Source: Desulfosoma caldarium (GTDB lineage Bacteria > Desulfobacterota > Syntrophobacteria > Syntrophobacterales > DSM-9756). From it: 64,000 nucleotides of DNA. The stretch lies in the NCBI RefSeq assembly GCF_003751385.1, contig NZ_RJVA01000013.1, positions 1-64,000 on the forward strand. Direction: 5' to 3'. Below the pieces are notes generated by a model that saw only the letters and a list, made by a program, of their open reading frames with translations, ran no database searches and was not told the origin of the DNA. Made by a program: the position numbers and the translations under genes. Of this stretch, positions 17,520 through 30,220 are shown one piece after another (within the stretch, counting starts at the first letter, position 1; each line of letters begins with the position of its first letter).

Positions 17520-18923
17520 CTAGGCCGTCTCGGGCGCAGAAACCTGGTGGGGTTCTTTAATGGGAAGAATGAAATAGATGGTGTTCCCATACTTCTTAGG
17601 TTCGCACCCCACTTCGCCACCGTGAATTTCCACCACGTTTTTGACAAAATGCAAACCGTGACCCGTGCCTTTCTCTCGACCCACGTTGGAGGCGCGAAAC
17701 CCTTCGTCAAAAAGCCTTTTGGCCTCTTCCTTGGAAAGGGGTTGCCCGGTGGTAAAGATGCTAAACTGAACCCCATGCACACCCTCTCCAAAGTAATTCT
17801 TCAGAATCTTTCGATGATAGGAAATAAATTTGATCTTTTGCCCCCGCGCATCCTCCACCTCGCGCGTGTACTTGACGGCGTTGGAAAAGAGATTGTCAAA
17901 CACTTGGGAAATCAGCCCCTTGTCCACAAAAAGCGTCACTTCTTCGTCCGGTATATCCTCCAACCGATTGTCTACATGAATGCCGGTTTTGGCCAACACA
18001 GCCTTGTAACGATCCAAAATGGGCTGAATGATCTCTGTTCGAAAATTGCACGGCTGACGCCGCAAAACATACGTGCCCTTTTCAAAATGATCTCGCCGCA
18101 ACAAGGTTTCCAGGAAAAGGCTCGTGTGCTCGTAATGCTTTTTAAGGGATTGGTACTCTTCTTCCAGTGCGTCGTTGCGAGTGGCCAAGCCGTGATACAA
18201 TTCGCACAACTCTCGACACAGGTTACTGTCCTTGGTCTGCGTGAACATGATGAGGTCACGAAGGTCTTCCTGAAGTTTTCTGTACTCGTCGATGGATTTT
18301 TTCAACCTAATAAGGAACAACTTGTAGTAGAGGTTCGGGGATATGACGTTGTGCTCAATATCAGAAACCAGCTGATTGATAAATTTGATGTGTTGAATAT
18401 TTTGTTGAAGAAGTAACTTTTGATGGAGATTGTACCCGATGCGATTGCTGAACTTTTCCAGAAAAAAAAGGCCTTTTTCGTCCACCTGTTCTTTGGGGTA
18501 GATTTCAAAAAGTCCGAGAATGGGGCTTTGGCCGCCAAAGGGAAGCCACTGGGTCAAAGCGACGTTGCCTCGTATGGGAAGAAGATAGGAATGGTCCGTT
18601 TCTGCAATTCTGTCAGACAGGGCCGGCACGGTTTGGGAGGAATCCTGGGCTTGGACCACCCCGTCCGTGCTGGTGCAGACCATTACCAGTCGACCTGTTT
18701 TGTTGTCCAGTACATAGAGGCGGCTTTCGAGACGGAAGAACTCTTTGGGCACCGTGACGCAGATCAGGTAAAGGTTTTCCAGGCTGGTGTATTCCTGGGC
18801 CAGGTCAAAAAAGGTGGCAAAGGCCTCTTCCTGAAGGCGTTCAAAGTTGTAGCGCTCATAGGCCGCTTTTTTTTCGCGCACCCGCGCCCCCATGTGCTCA
18901 AGGGCCTCCCTATTCATTGTCAT
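17520..18923 (-). CDS. Sensor histidine kinase-like protein with GAF-like input domain
   Basis: 467 residues from the ATG at 18923, chosen because AGGAG lies five bases upstream; the longer frame only shadows gpsA. An N-terminal GAF-like region (about 25-190) and a coiled linker precede a C-terminal HATPase domain with N-box DNLFSNAVKY and G-box GTGHGLHFVKNVVEIHGG. The phospho-acceptor region is atypical: DIEHNVISPN is the best H-box candidate. No membrane helix, so the signal is cytoplasmic. It lies 31 bp after gpsA in the gyrA-gpsA direction, an unusual place for a kinase; no response regulator adjoins it. Confidence 0.8.
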   Translation of the reverse strand: MTMNREALEHMGARVREKKAAYERYNFERLQEEAFATFFDLAQEYTSLENLYLICVTVPKEFFRLESRLYVLDNKTGRLVMVCTSTDGVVQAQDSSQTVPALSDRIAETDHSYLLPIRGNVALTQWLPFGGQSPILGLFEIYPKEQVDEKGLFFLEKFSNRIGYNLHQKLLLQQNIQHIKFINQLVSDIEHNVISPNLYYKLFLIRLKKSIDEYRKLQEDLRDLIMFTQTKDSNLCRELCELYHGLATRNDALEEEYQSLKKHYEHTSLFLETLLRRDHFEKGTYVLRRQPCNFRTEIIQPILDRYKAVLAKTGIHVDNRLEDIPDEEVTLFVDKGLISQVFDNLFSNAVKYTREVEDARGQKIKFISYHRKILKNYFGEGVHGVQFSIFTTGQPLSKEEAKRLFDEGFRASNVGREKGTGHGLHFVKNVVEIHGGEVGCEPKKYGNTIYFILPIKEPHQVSAPETA

Positions 18924-18954
18924 CGCCGCTCCTTTTTTGTGTCGACATCGGGTG

Positions 18955-19983
18955 TCACGGCAATGGAAACTCCAGTTCCGATTTGAGATCTCTTTCCATG
19001 AGGTCCCAAACGGCCTGGCGGGGATTCTTGTTTTCATGCAGAATTTGATACATCTGCTCGCAGATGGGCATATCCACGTGAAGCTTTTTGGCCAATTCAT
19101 AGACGGAGGTGCATGTGCGAATGCCCTCGGCCACCATTCGCATGTCGGCCAGAATTTCCTGCAGCGTTTCGCCGCGTCCAAGGCGAAAACCCACCGTGCG
19201 GTTGCGGCTCAGGTCTCCGGTGCAAGTCAGCAAAAGATCCCCGATGCCCGAAAGCCCGGCAAAGGTCAGGGGATGCGCTCCCATGCGAACCCCCAAGCGG
19301 GTGATTTCCGCAAGGCCTCGCGTGATGAGAGCGGCTCGAGTATTGAGGCCGTAACCCAGGCCGTCGCAGACGCCCGCCGCAATGGCGATCACGTTTTTTA
19401 GAGCACCCGCCAGTTCCACGCCCACCTTGTCCGGGCTCGTGTACACCCGAAAATAGGGCGTGTGAAAAACATGCTGAACCTTCCGAGCCGTCTCCCGATC
19501 TTCTGCGGCCACCGTAACCGCCGTGGGCGTTTTTTGCATCACTTCTCGAGCAAAGGAAGGCCCGGCCAGCGTTACCACGCGAATGCCCAAGGATTCGGGA
19601 AGAATTTCTTTCCAGATTCCGGACATGGTGAGCAAGGTTTCGTTTTCGATGCCTTTGGTGGCGGAAACAATGACGGCGTTTTCCTGAAGGTGAGGGACCA
19701 TTTGCAGGGCCACAGAGCGGTAGACGTGGGAAGGGACCACCATCACCAGCAGGGACCGATGTCGGATCACCTCCTCGATGTTCCCTGACGGCATGATCCG
19801 TTCGCTCAGAGAAAAACCCGGAAGATAAAGTGTATTTTCCTTGGTTTTTTGAATGGTTTCAGCCAGATCCTTTTCATAGACCCATAAAGACACCGAAAAG
19901 CCCTTTTCGGCAAGAAGATGCGCCAGCGTGGTTCCCCAACTGCCGGCGCCGATCACTCCAATGTGCTCCTCTATGTGCCTCAC
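18955..19983 (-). CDS. gpsA: Glycerol-3-phosphate dehydrogenase [NAD(P)+]
   Basis: 342 residues from a GTG overlapping the gyrA stop (GTGA). N-terminal nucleotide fold [14 protein letters not shown], then VSATKGIE, the active-site Lys region [15 protein letters not shown], and [18 protein letters not shown]. It reduces dihydroxyacetone phosphate to sn-glycerol 3-phosphate for phospholipid synthesis. Translational coupling to gyrA places it in the gyrase transcription unit. Confidence 0.96.
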   Translation of the reverse strand: MRHIEEHIGVIGAGSWGTTLAHLLAEKGFSVSLWVYEKDLAETIQKTKENTLYLPGFSLSERIMPSGNIEEVIRHRSLLVMVVPSHVYRSVALQMVPHLQENAVIVSATKGIENETLLTMSGIWKEILPESLGIRVVTLAGPSFAREVMQKTPTAVTVAAEDRETARKVQHVFHTPYFRVYTSPDKVGVELAGALKNVIAIAAGVCDGLGYGLNTRAALITRGLAEITRLGVRMGAHPLTFAGLSGIGDLLLTCTGDLSRNRTVGFRLGRGETLQEILADMRMVAEGIRTCTSVYELAKKLHVDMPICEQMYQILHENKNPRQAVWDLMERDLKSELEFPLP

Positions 19984-22403
19984 TGGCCCGACTCCCCTTC
20001 ATCCAATTCCGCCACCACGGCCACATCGACAATCTCTTCCGAGGCGCCCAGATCCATAAGCTTGACGCCCTGCGTGGATCGTCCCATTTCCCGAATGTCT
20101 TGCACTTTGAGGCGAATAAGTCGCCCTGTGTTGGTGATCAAAAGCACTTCATCGTCGTGGTGAACCTGGCGAAAAGCCACCACCTCTCCGTTCTTGTCTG
20201 TCACGCGCAGGTTCAAAACGCCCTGGCCACCTCGGCCCTGAACCCTGTATTCCGAAGAGGCGGTTCTCTTGCCAAATCCCTTGCGCGTCACCACCAGCAT
20301 GGACGAGCCTTCCTCAATGGTGTCCATGCCCACAAGGGTGCTGCCCGCCAATTTCATGGCCTTGACGCCTCGAGCGTCCCTGCCCATAGGCCGCACGGTT
20401 TCTTCGCGAATGCGAATACACTTTCCGCTTCGACTCATAAAGAACAAGTCCTTGGACCCGTCCGTCAAGCAGGCGGCAATGAGTTCGTCGCCTTCATTGA
20501 TACCGATGGCGCGGATGCCGTTGCTGCGAGGATTGCCAAAGGCTCTCAGTTCTGTTTTTTTAACCACACCCTTTTTCGTGGCCATGACCACAAAACCGTC
20601 TTGGTCGAATTTCTTCACCGGCATGACCGTGGCCACCTTTTCGCCATCCTGCAAAGGCAGCAGGTTCACAATGGCCTTGCCCATGGAAGCGGGACCCACT
20701 TCGGGAATGGCATAGACCTTGAGCCAATAGACGCGGCCTTGGGAGGTGAACACCAACAGGTGGTCATGGGTAGAAGCCGTGAAAAGGGCCCGCACAAAGT
20801 CTTCTTCTCGAATACTCATGGCCGTGCGTCCCTTGCCCCCTCGCCTCTGACTGCGATAGGTGTCCACGGGTGTCCTTTTCACGTAGCCCGCATGGGAAAT
20901 GGTTACCACCACCTCCTTTTCGTCGATGAGATCTTCGAGAGAAACATCCTGGGTCTCGGAAAGGATCACAGTGCGTCGCCCGTCGCCGTAAGTTTCGATG
21001 ATTTCTTGAAGTTCCTGATGGATCAATTCATCCACCAAGGCAGGGGACGCCAAAATGGCTCGATAGCGTTCGATCGCCTTCAAAAGCTCTTCGTATTCGT
21101 TGAGGATTTTTTCCCTCTCCAGAGCCGTGAGCCTCTGCAGACGCATGTCTAGAATGGCCTGCGCCTGCACCTCGCTCAGCTCCAGAAAATTCATCAATCT
21201 TTCCTTGGCCACTGCTGGACTGGGCGACGTGCGAATCCATTGAATGACATCATCCAGGTGTTCCAGAGCCTTTTTCAGACCTTCTAAAATATGGGCCCTT
21301 TTTTCCGCCTGCTGCAAATCGTAGCGCGTGCGCCGCTCCACCACCTGGCGACGAAAATCCAGAAAATGCTGCAGAAGGGCTTTGAGGTCCAGCAGTTCCG
21401 GCCGGTTATTGACCACCGCCAACAAAGTGACGCCAAACGTGGATTCCACGGCCGTGAACTTGTAGAGCTGGTTTTCGACCACCTGGGGGTTTGCTCCAGA
21501 CTTGAGGGACAGCACGATGCGCATCCCTTCCCGGCTGGATTCATCCCGAATGTCCTGTATGCCCTGAATCTTTTTTTCCTTCACCAGTTCGGCAATGCGC
21601 TCCAAAAGTCTGGCCTTGTTGACCTGAAAGGGCAGTTCCGTGATGAGGATCTGGCGGCGCCTTGCCGTCTCTTCGATTTCCACGCGACCCCGCACGCGAA
21701 TGAGCCCTCGACCTGTGGCGTAGGCTTCCTGAATCCCTTCTATGCCCACAATAAATCCTCCTGTGGGAAAGTCGGGTCCCGGAATGTGGCGCATCAGTTC
21801 CTTGAGACTGGTTTCCGGTTTTCGAAGCAGCCACTGAAGGCCGAGGCACAGTTCCTTGATGTTATGGGGCGGAATGTTGGTGGCCATGCCCACAGCAATG
21901 CCGGACGCTCCGTTCAATAGCAGATTGGGTACTCGAGTGGGAAGGACGGAGGGTTCCATGAGGGAGTTGTCATAGTTGGGCAGAAAATCCACGGTTTCTT
22001 TTTCAATGTCCTGCAGAAACTCGTGGGCCAGCCGCGCCATGCGAATTTCGGTGTAACGCATGGCCGCCGGTGGGTCTCCGTCAATGGAGCCGAAATTTCC
22101 CTGTCCATCTACCAGGGGATAACGCATGGAAAAGTCCTGGGCCATGCGCACGATGGTATCATAAACGGCGGCATCGCCGTGAGGGTGATACTTACCGATG
22201 ACATCCCCCACGATACGCGCAGATTTCTTGTAAGGTTTGTTGTAATCGTTTTTCAGTTCGTACATGGCGTAAAGCACGCGCCGATGCACGGGCTTTAAGC
22301 CGTCACGCACATCGGGCAAAGCCCGCCCGATGATGACGCTCATGGCGTAATCGAGGTACGAGAGCTTGATTTCATCCTCGATATTGACAGTGGGTAAACT
22401 CAT
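19980..22403 (-). CDS. gyrA: DNA gyrase subunit A
   Basis: 807 residues from the ATG at 22403 (AGAGGG upstream). The breakage-reunion domain has the catalytic Tyr in [10 protein letters not shown]. The GyrA-box QRRGGKGR marks it as gyrase rather than topoisomerase IV, and a six-bladed C-terminal wrapping domain follows. The quinolone-resistance region reads [10 protein letters not shown], so the position equal to E. coli Ser83 is Ala. It introduces negative supercoils together with GyrB, encoded 214 bp upstream. Confidence 0.97.
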   Translation of the reverse strand: MSLPTVNIEDEIKLSYLDYAMSVIIGRALPDVRDGLKPVHRRVLYAMYELKNDYNKPYKKSARIVGDVIGKYHPHGDAAVYDTIVRMAQDFSMRYPLVDGQGNFGSIDGDPPAAMRYTEIRMARLAHEFLQDIEKETVDFLPNYDNSLMEPSVLPTRVPNLLLNGASGIAVGMATNIPPHNIKELCLGLQWLLRKPETSLKELMRHIPGPDFPTGGFIVGIEGIQEAYATGRGLIRVRGRVEIEETARRRQILITELPFQVNKARLLERIAELVKEKKIQGIQDIRDESSREGMRIVLSLKSGANPQVVENQLYKFTAVESTFGVTLLAVVNNRPELLDLKALLQHFLDFRRQVVERRTRYDLQQAEKRAHILEGLKKALEHLDDVIQWIRTSPSPAVAKERLMNFLELSEVQAQAILDMRLQRLTALEREKILNEYEELLKAIERYRAILASPALVDELIHQELQEIIETYGDGRRTVILSETQDVSLEDLIDEKEVVVTISHAGYVKRTPVDTYRSQRRGGKGRTAMSIREEDFVRALFTASTHDHLLVFTSQGRVYWLKVYAIPEVGPASMGKAIVNLLPLQDGEKVATVMPVKKFDQDGFVVMATKKGVVKKTELRAFGNPRSNGIRAIGINEGDELIAACLTDGSKDLFFMSRSGKCIRIREETVRPMGRDARGVKAMKLAGSTLVGMDTIEEGSSMLVVTRKGFGKRTASSEYRVQGRGGQGVLNLRVTDKNGEVVAFRQVHHDDEVLLITNTGRLIRLKVQDIREMGRSTQGVKLMDLGASEEIVDVAVVAELDEGESGQ

Positions 22404-22617
22404 GAGAACCCTCTTTTGCTGTCCTTGGCCGCTCACCTGACCTTGTTCTCAAGGCTCCACTCCGGGAAGACCTCTTTTGCAAAACTGTGCAGGCACCCTT
22501 ACTCATGCAGTGTAAAGCGATGCGGTGCGCGGGAACGTCTTGAGATGTTCGCCACGCGACGCCACGTCACCTTTTCGAAGGCTTTTTTAGAACCCTTACG
22601 ACCTCACGGTCGAATCG

Positions 22618-25140
<2,523 letters not shown>

Positions 25141-25247
25141 TCAAAACGTTTCTTTATACTCTTCTTTGCTTCCGAATGCAATCAAAGGATGGCTTAGAGA
25201 AAAGAAATTCTATGAGGGATTATAGTGGGTTAGAATCGTCCCTTAAT

Positions 25248-26363
25248 CTAGACCATCATGGGCATGATGAGGGCGAAAATTCCGGGATCGTCCGGATCTC
25301 GAAAGATGCCTCCGTGGTATTCGTCCACCCATTCCACACGCACCGTGGGCCCCGTAAAGCTTTGAATCACGTCCATGACGTAGCGAATGTTAAAGGCAAT
25401 GGCGAAGTTTTTTCCGGAATACTCCACAGAGATCTCTTCATAGGCCGTTCCATGCTCCACACTGCCGGCTTCTAACCCCAGCAGGTCCCGCGACATCATG
25501 AAGCGGACGTGCATCGACGAGGCATCACTGACCACGGCCATGCGACGCAGAGCGGCTTGCAGATCCGCCCTAGGTACTTCCACGAACCCTTCCACCGCCT
25601 CGGGAATGATCGCTTCGTATTTGGGAAAGGCTTCCTCGAGAAGAAGCACCATGAGGTGCGTGTCCGGCGTTTGCACAATGAGGCGGTTTTCATGCAAAGC
25701 GCCCTGAACGGCGTCGGTTTTTTCCAAAAGCCGAATGATTTCCTGAACCCCCTTGCGAGGCACCACAACGCCCTGAACATCACCAAAAAAGGCCTTTGAA
25801 GGAAAAGAAATTTCGTTCATAGCCAAGCGATGCCCATCGGAGCTAACCAGACGCAGCCGGTCCTCCGCCACAGGGTGCCAAAACATGCCCGAAACGCTGA
25901 TGGCATCCTCGTCCTGAGGCACCGCATACACGGTGCTTTCCAAACCCCGGCGTAGGGTTTCCACATCCAAGGGGCACGTCTTTTCCGGCGTGATGGTTTC
26001 CAAATAAGGAAAGTCCGCCGCAGGAATGGTGGCCAAGGCATAGTTCACCGTGCCCGCTTTCACACTCAAGCGAGCATTATCCAGCAATTCACAGTGCAGC
26101 GCTTCATGGCGAAGTTCTTTGACACTTTCCAAAAACTTTCGCGCCGAAACCGTGGTTTGTCCGGGAGACACCACATCTGCTTCAACGCTGGTTTGCACGC
26201 TCAGGTTAAGATCTGTGGCTGAAAGCGAGAGTCGATTTTCATTGACCGCGGCTTCCACTAACACATGCGTGAGCACCTGCATGCTGGCGCGCTTCTGGTC
26301 CGTAATGCCAACCACTTTCTGCAAGCCCGATTGCAGCACTTCCCGATTCACCGTAAACTTCAT
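25248..26363 (-). CDS. dnaN: DNA polymerase III beta subunit (sliding clamp)
   Basis: 371 residues from the ATG of MKFTVNREVL at 26363; two further ATGs lie just upstream. Three repeated clamp domains are present: SLSATDLNLSVQ in domain 1, LRLVSSDGHRLAM in domain 2, and the C-terminal hydrophobic end ALIMPMMV matching the family IMPM(R/M) pocket. It tethers polymerase III to DNA. It heads the dnaN-gyrB-gyrA-gpsA unit; dnaA and recF, often adjacent, are absent. Confidence 0.96.
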   Translation of the reverse strand: MKFTVNREVLQSGLQKVVGITDQKRASMQVLTHVLVEAAVNENRLSLSATDLNLSVQTSVEADVVSPGQTTVSARKFLESVKELRHEALHCELLDNARLSVKAGTVNYALATIPAADFPYLETITPEKTCPLDVETLRRGLESTVYAVPQDEDAISVSGMFWHPVAEDRLRLVSSDGHRLAMNEISFPSKAFFGDVQGVVVPRKGVQEIIRLLEKTDAVQGALHENRLIVQTPDTHLMVLLLEEAFPKYEAIIPEAVEGFVEVPRADLQAALRRMAVVSDASSMHVRFMMSRDLLGLEAGSVEHGTAYEEISVEYSGKNFAIAFNIRYVMDVIQSFTGPTVRVEWVDEYHGGIFRDPDDPGIFALIMPMMV

Positions 26364-26430
26364 GGCCATCACCCACAGCGTTTGTTGATTTTTTAAAGTT
26401 TTTACGTCTTAGAATTTGAAAAACATCGTA

Positions 26431-26459
26431 AGAATAATTAGAACCTGTTGAATTGTCAA
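26431..26459 (-). promoter_or_regulatory. Sigma-70 promoter for dnaN
   Basis: On the minus strand TTGACA (26459-26454) is followed after exactly 17 bases by TATTCT (26436-26431), about 70 bases before the dnaN start. Confidence 0.72.
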
Positions 26460-26685
26460 AAAGTGCCCTAAGCCGTTTATTCTCTTTCAAAGAATTCTGC
26501 ACACGTTTTCAAATTTTTGAGCCCGCATTCGAGCCCCTTTCTCGACCTTTTGGAAAGAATGCACACTTTTAAACAACTTCTCGATCACACTCCGGGCTTT
26601 TCAAACACTTTTTCTTCCGGGTCTTAAACCGGTGCCTTTCAAGGCCAACTAACTTAGAGGCCAAAGCTTCTCGTGACTTTTCCGC

Positions 26686-26714
26686 TTGACAACCATTCCA
26701 GGGTTCAGTACCGT
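26686..26714 (+). promoter_or_regulatory. Possible promoter for fhs
   Basis: TTGACA at 26686-26691 is a perfect -35; 17 bases later TACCGT (26709-26714) is a poor -10. It would give a leader of about 200 bases before fhs. Confidence 0.4.
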
Positions 26715-26928
26715 GCCGTGGAATGTGAAAAATAGTTCTTGTGGTGATGCCCATTCCCCATAACCGTTCTCATCATAGCCTATGTTCGAATAGGCCGATT
26801 GTTGAAGCCGTGTCAACAGGTATGTTTCCTGTGAGGCCCGTGATGAAAGAGGGCCCCTTGAAGGGCACGTGCGCCTGCAAGGGCAAGCCCAAAGCCTGAT
26901 CTTTAACGCTCAACTGTAGGAGGAAGCT

Positions 26929-28692
26929 ATGCCGTACGATCCGACCAAAATGGCAGATTGGCAGATTTCGGAAGAAGCGGAAAAGAACATGCCCACGCCG
27001 GACCAATGGCGGGACAAGTTAGGCTTGGAAAAAGATGAGGTGATTCCCATCGGGCGGCTGTGCCGACTTAATTTCATGAAGATCATGGAGCGGCTCAAAG
27101 ACAAACCGGACGGCAAATACATTGAGGTGACGGCCATCACACCCACGCCTTTGGGAGAAGGCAAGAGCACCACGTCCTTAGGCCTGATGGAAGGTCTGGG
27201 AAAGCGCGGCAAGAATGTGGGCGGGTGTTTAAGGCAACCTTCGGGCGGTCCCACCATGAACATCAAGGGCACGGCGGCGGGCGGTGGTAACGCCTTGCTC
27301 ATTCCCATGACCGAATTTTCCATGGGGCTCACGGGCGACATCAACAACATTGTGAACGCCCACAACCTGGCCATGGTGGCCTTGACGGCGCGCATGCAGC
27401 ATGAACGCAACTACACGGATGAGCAATTGCAGCGACTGACTCGCATGCGCCGCCTGGACATTGACCCAACACGGGTGGAAATGGGCTGGGTCATCGATTT
27501 CTGTGCTCAATCGCTGCGCAATATTGTCATCGGTTTGGGTGGCCGCTACGACGGCTACACTATGCAATCCAAGTTCGGTATCGCTGTGAGCTCGGAGATT
27601 ATGGCCATTTTGTCCATTGTGAGAGACCTGGCCGACCTTCGCGACAGAATGAGCAAGATCACAGTGGCCTTTGACAAGCGAGGCAATCCCGTCACGACCG
27701 GGGATTTGGAAGTGGCTGGGGCCATGACCGCGTGGATGGTCGATTCCATCAATCCGACCCTTTGCAGCACGGCCGAGTACCAGCCGTGTATGGTCCATGC
27801 CGGGCCTTTTGCCAACATTGCCGTAGGCCAGTCGTCCATCATCGGGGACCGTGTGGGTCTGAAGCTTTTCGACTACCACGTGACGGAAAGCGGCTTCGGG
27901 GCGGATATCGGTTTCGAAAAGTTCTGGAACGTCAAGTGCCGCTTCAGTGGGCTGAAGCCTCATGTGTCCGTGCTGACCACCACCGTGCGTGCCCTCAAGA
28001 TGCACGGCGGTGGCCCCAAAGTCGTGGCCGGGCTTCCCCTGCCCGAAGAGTACACCAAGGAAGATGTGGCCCTGGTGGAAAAAGGCGTGGCCAACATGGT
28101 GCACCATATCAACACGATTCGCAAATCGGGCATGAACCCTGTGGTGTGTATCAATGCGTTCCACACCGACACCAAGGACGAGATCGCCGTGGTGCGCAAG
28201 GCCGCGGAAGCAGCTGGAGCTCGCTGCGCGGTCTCGGAGCATTGGCTGAAGGGTGGCGAAGGCGCTCTGGAATTGGCCGATGCGGTCATCGAGGCCTGTG
28301 AACAATCGAGCGAGTTCAAGTTCCTCTATCCGTTGGAGATGAAGTTGCGTGATCGCGTGGAACTGATCGCCAAGGAAGTTTACGGCGCCGACGGCGTGGC
28401 CTGGCAGCCTGATGCGGAGGCCAAGGCCAAGATGTTGGAATCCGATCCCAAGTACGCCGACTTTGCCACCATGATGGTCAAGACCCATCTGAGCCTCACG
28501 CATGATCCCTCGATCAAGGGGGTTCCTAAAGGCTGGGTTCTGCCGATCCGCGATGTGTTGATTTACTCTGGCGCCAAGTTCCTCTGCCCGTGCGCCGGCA
28601 CCATCAGCCTCATGCCGGGCACTTCGTCCGATCCTGCGTTCCGCCGCGTCGACGTGGACGTCAAGACCGGCAAGGTCACCGGTCTTTTCTAG
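26929..28692 (+). CDS. fhs: Formate--tetrahydrofolate ligase
   Basis: 587 residues; the ATG has AGGAGG seven bases upstream. The ATP-binding loop [11 protein letters not shown] lies near residue 72, followed by [20 protein letters not shown] and [11 protein letters not shown], all typical of FTHFS, and the C-terminal [14 protein letters not shown]. It makes 10-formyl-THF from formate, ATP and THF, or runs in reverse in acetate oxidisers. It forms a plus-strand pair with folD, with an intercistronic hairpin at 28713-28735. With metV/metF it supplies the methyl branch of the Wood-Ljungdahl pathway. Confidence 0.97.
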   Translation: MPYDPTKMADWQISEEAEKNMPTPDQWRDKLGLEKDEVIPIGRLCRLNFMKIMERLKDKPDGKYIEVTAITPTPLGEGKSTTSLGLMEGLGKRGKNVGGCLRQPSGGPTMNIKGTAAGGGNALLIPMTEFSMGLTGDINNIVNAHNLAMVALTARMQHERNYTDEQLQRLTRMRRLDIDPTRVEMGWVIDFCAQSLRNIVIGLGGRYDGYTMQSKFGIAVSSEIMAILSIVRDLADLRDRMSKITVAFDKRGNPVTTGDLEVAGAMTAWMVDSINPTLCSTAEYQPCMVHAGPFANIAVGQSSIIGDRVGLKLFDYHVTESGFGADIGFEKFWNVKCRFSGLKPHVSVLTTTVRALKMHGGGPKVVAGLPLPEEYTKEDVALVEKGVANMVHHINTIRKSGMNPVVCINAFHTDTKDEIAVVRKAAEAAGARCAVSEHWLKGGEGALELADAVIEACEQSSEFKFLYPLEMKLRDRVELIAKEVYGADGVAWQPDAEAKAKMLESDPKYADFATMMVKTHLSLTHDPSIKGVPKGWVLPIRDVLIYSGAKFLCPCAGTISLMPGTSSDPAFRRVDVDVKTGKVTGLF

Positions 28693-28712
28693 CGGCAGGT
28701 GAATTGATGGCG

Positions 28713-28744
28713 GCGGGGGGTGCTGAGCCCCCCGCTGTGCTTTT
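28713..28744 (+). terminator. GC-rich hairpin between fhs and folD
   Basis: Arms GCGGGGGG (28713-28720) and CCCCCCGC (28728-28735) with a seven-base loop, followed by TGTGCTTTT. The U-tract is short and folD starts 22 bases later, so it may act as an attenuator or 3' stabiliser rather than a full terminator. Confidence 0.45.
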
Positions 28745-28766
28745 GGCAGCGTAAAAGGAGGGCGGT

Positions 28767-29657
28767 ATGTCGGCAAAACTGATCAAAGGGGCGGAAGTCG
28801 CCAAGCAGATTCGGGAAGAATTGGCGGCAGAAGTCAAAAGCATCAAGGAAAAGTATGGTGTGGAACCGGGCCTGGTGACCATTTTGGTGGGGGAAAACCC
28901 GGCGTCCCAAAGCTATGTGCGGGCCAAACAAAAAGCCGCCCATGAACTGGGGTTCTATTCGGTTCAGGACAATCAGCCGGCGGATATTTCGGAAGACAAC
29001 CTTTTGGCCCTGATCGACAAATACAACAAGGATCCAAAAATCGACGGCATTTTGGTCCAGTTGCCTTTGCCCAAGCATATTAATGAAAACAAGGTGCTCT
29101 ACGCCATCGACCCGGGCAAGGATGTGGACGCCTTTCATCCCTTTAATGTGGGCAAGCTCATGATTGGCCAGCCGGATTATCTGCCTTGTACGCCCGCCGG
29201 CATTCAGGAGCTCTTGATCCGTTCGGGCACGGAAACGTCCGGGGCGGAAGTGGTGGTTGTGGGCCGCTCCAACATTGTGGGCAAACCCATTGCGGTCATG
29301 ATGATGCAAAAGGGTAAGGGCGCCAACGCCACGGTGACGGTCTGCCACACCCGCACCAAGGATGTGCAGTTCCACACAAAACGGGCCGATATTCTTATCG
29401 TGGCCGCCGGTGTGACAGAATATGTCAAAGGGGATTGGATCAAACCGGGGGCTGTAGTCATTGATGTGGGTGTCAATGAAGTGGGACAGACCGCCGACGG
29501 CAAGAGAATCCTCAAGGGCGATGTGGCCTTTGACGAAGCCAAGGAAGTGGCCAGCGCCATCACGCCGGTTCCCGGCGGCGTGGGCCCGATGACCATCACC
29601 ATGCTCATGAAAAATACCGTGAGGGCCTGCAAAGTCCATCACAAGATCAAGGACTAA
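28767..29657 (+). CDS. folD: Bifunctional methylene-THF dehydrogenase / methenyl-THF cyclohydrolase
   Basis: 296 residues; the ATG follows AAAAGGAGG. Signatures: SYVRAKQKAA with the catalytic Lys, VQLPLPKH, KDVDAFHP, PCTPAGIQELL, the nucleotide-binding VVGRSNIVGKP and the C-terminal TPVPGGVGPMTITMLM. It interconverts 10-formyl-, methenyl- and methylene-THF with NAD(P). It is co-oriented with fhs and ends at a strong terminator, so the pair forms a unit. Confidence 0.97.
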   Translation: MSAKLIKGAEVAKQIREELAAEVKSIKEKYGVEPGLVTILVGENPASQSYVRAKQKAAHELGFYSVQDNQPADISEDNLLALIDKYNKDPKIDGILVQLPLPKHINENKVLYAIDPGKDVDAFHPFNVGKLMIGQPDYLPCTPAGIQELLIRSGTETSGAEVVVVGRSNIVGKPIAVMMMQKGKGANATVTVCHTRTKDVQFHTKRADILIVAAGVTEYVKGDWIKPGAVVIDVGVNEVGQTADGKRILKGDVAFDEAKEVASAITPVPGGVGPMTITMLMKNTVRACKVHHKIKD

Positions 29658-29680
29658 GGTTAAAAACGCCAACATAAAGA

Positions 29681-29724
29681 GAAGGGGGGCGATGCGCTTC
29701 GGCGCATCGTCCCCCTTCTTCTTT
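29681..29724 (+). terminator. Rho-independent terminator after folD
   Basis: A 17-bp stem (29681-29697 with 29702-29718, one G-U pair) closed by the stable TTCG loop and followed by TTCTTT. It separates folD from the convergent mvhD and may act on both strands. Confidence 0.92.
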
Positions 29725-29763
29725 AAAGAGCTTAGCCAACGAATTGGCGAAAAGGATGCTTGC

Positions 29764-30174
29764 CTATGCTTTCAGTGGGCTCGGGCCCAGGGCACGAACC
29801 TTGTCCACCATGGTCTTGGCCGCGTCCACAAAACCTTGGCCTTTTCCCGCCATCATGTGAAAGAGCGCCACGCGATCGGCTTCCACCCCGAGCTGACTGA
29901 TCAGTTCTTGGACGTATTTGACCTTCTTTTGCGCCTTCTCCACGCCGTGTTTGTATTGGCAACTGTCGGGTTGGCAGCCTGCCACGTACACGCCGTCGGC
30001 TCCAGCTTCCAAAGCTTTCAGCAAATGCAAACTGTCCAGTCGACCCGTACATGGCAATTGAATCACCTTAACGTTTTCCGGAAGGTTCAGCCCCATCTTC
30101 TCGGAAATCTGTGCGGCCGAAGAGGCGCAATTGGCACAGCAGTAGGCGATGATTTGCGGTTCAAAGGTGCTCAT
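29764..30174 (-). CDS. mvhD: MvhD/FlpD-type iron-sulfur protein
   Basis: 136 residues; AAGGAG precedes the ATG. MvhD family features: YCCANCASSAAQ at the N-terminus, VKVIQLPCTGRLDSLHLLKALEAGADGVYVAGCQPDSC in the middle, and the typical end RALGPSPL. MvhD carries a [2Fe-2S] cluster and passes electrons to HdrA. It is the last gene after the two hdrA genes and is the Cys form of a paralogue at 44235 that uses selenocysteine at the equivalent position. Confidence 0.93.
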   Translation of the reverse strand: MSTFEPQIIAYCCANCASSAAQISEKMGLNLPENVKVIQLPCTGRLDSLHLLKALEAGADGVYVAGCQPDSCQYKHGVEKAQKKVKYVQELISQLGVEADRVALFHMMAGKGQGFVDAAKTMVDKVRALGPSPLKA

Positions 30175-30220
30175 TGGACCACTCCTTCTCTCGAGTCTCT
30201 TTAAGCCGTGCCACGGGGCC

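Larger units (their letters stand above)
26364..26928. promoter_or_regulatory. AT-richer divergent region between dnaN and fhs
   Basis: About 565 bases with no supported gene. It contains a sigma-70-like promoter for dnaN (26431-26459), a weaker one for fhs (26686-26714) and a roughly 200-base fhs leader with a small hairpin (arms 26778-26783 and 26790-26795). The part near dnaN is noticeably AT-rich. I found no exact TTATCCACA DnaA box, so an origin is not supported. Confidence 0.5.

Noticed and set aside
18924-19181. N-terminal extension of the kinase frame
   Set aside because: Runs antiframe through the end of gpsA; AGGAG before the ATG at 18923 decides the start.
26480-26560. Possible DnaA boxes (TTCTGCACACG, GAATGCACAC)
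   Set aside because: These differ from TTATCCACA at more than one key base and do not cluster, so an oriC call is not supported.
26715-26928. THF riboswitch upstream of fhs
   Set aside because: Hairpins are present, but I could not place the conserved core of a known THF riboswitch class.
27229-28776. 515-codon open frame on the minus strand opposite fhs
   Set aside because: Antisense shadow of a strongly coding gene; its His/Gly/Arg-rich translation matches no family and is typical of complement frames in GC-rich genes.
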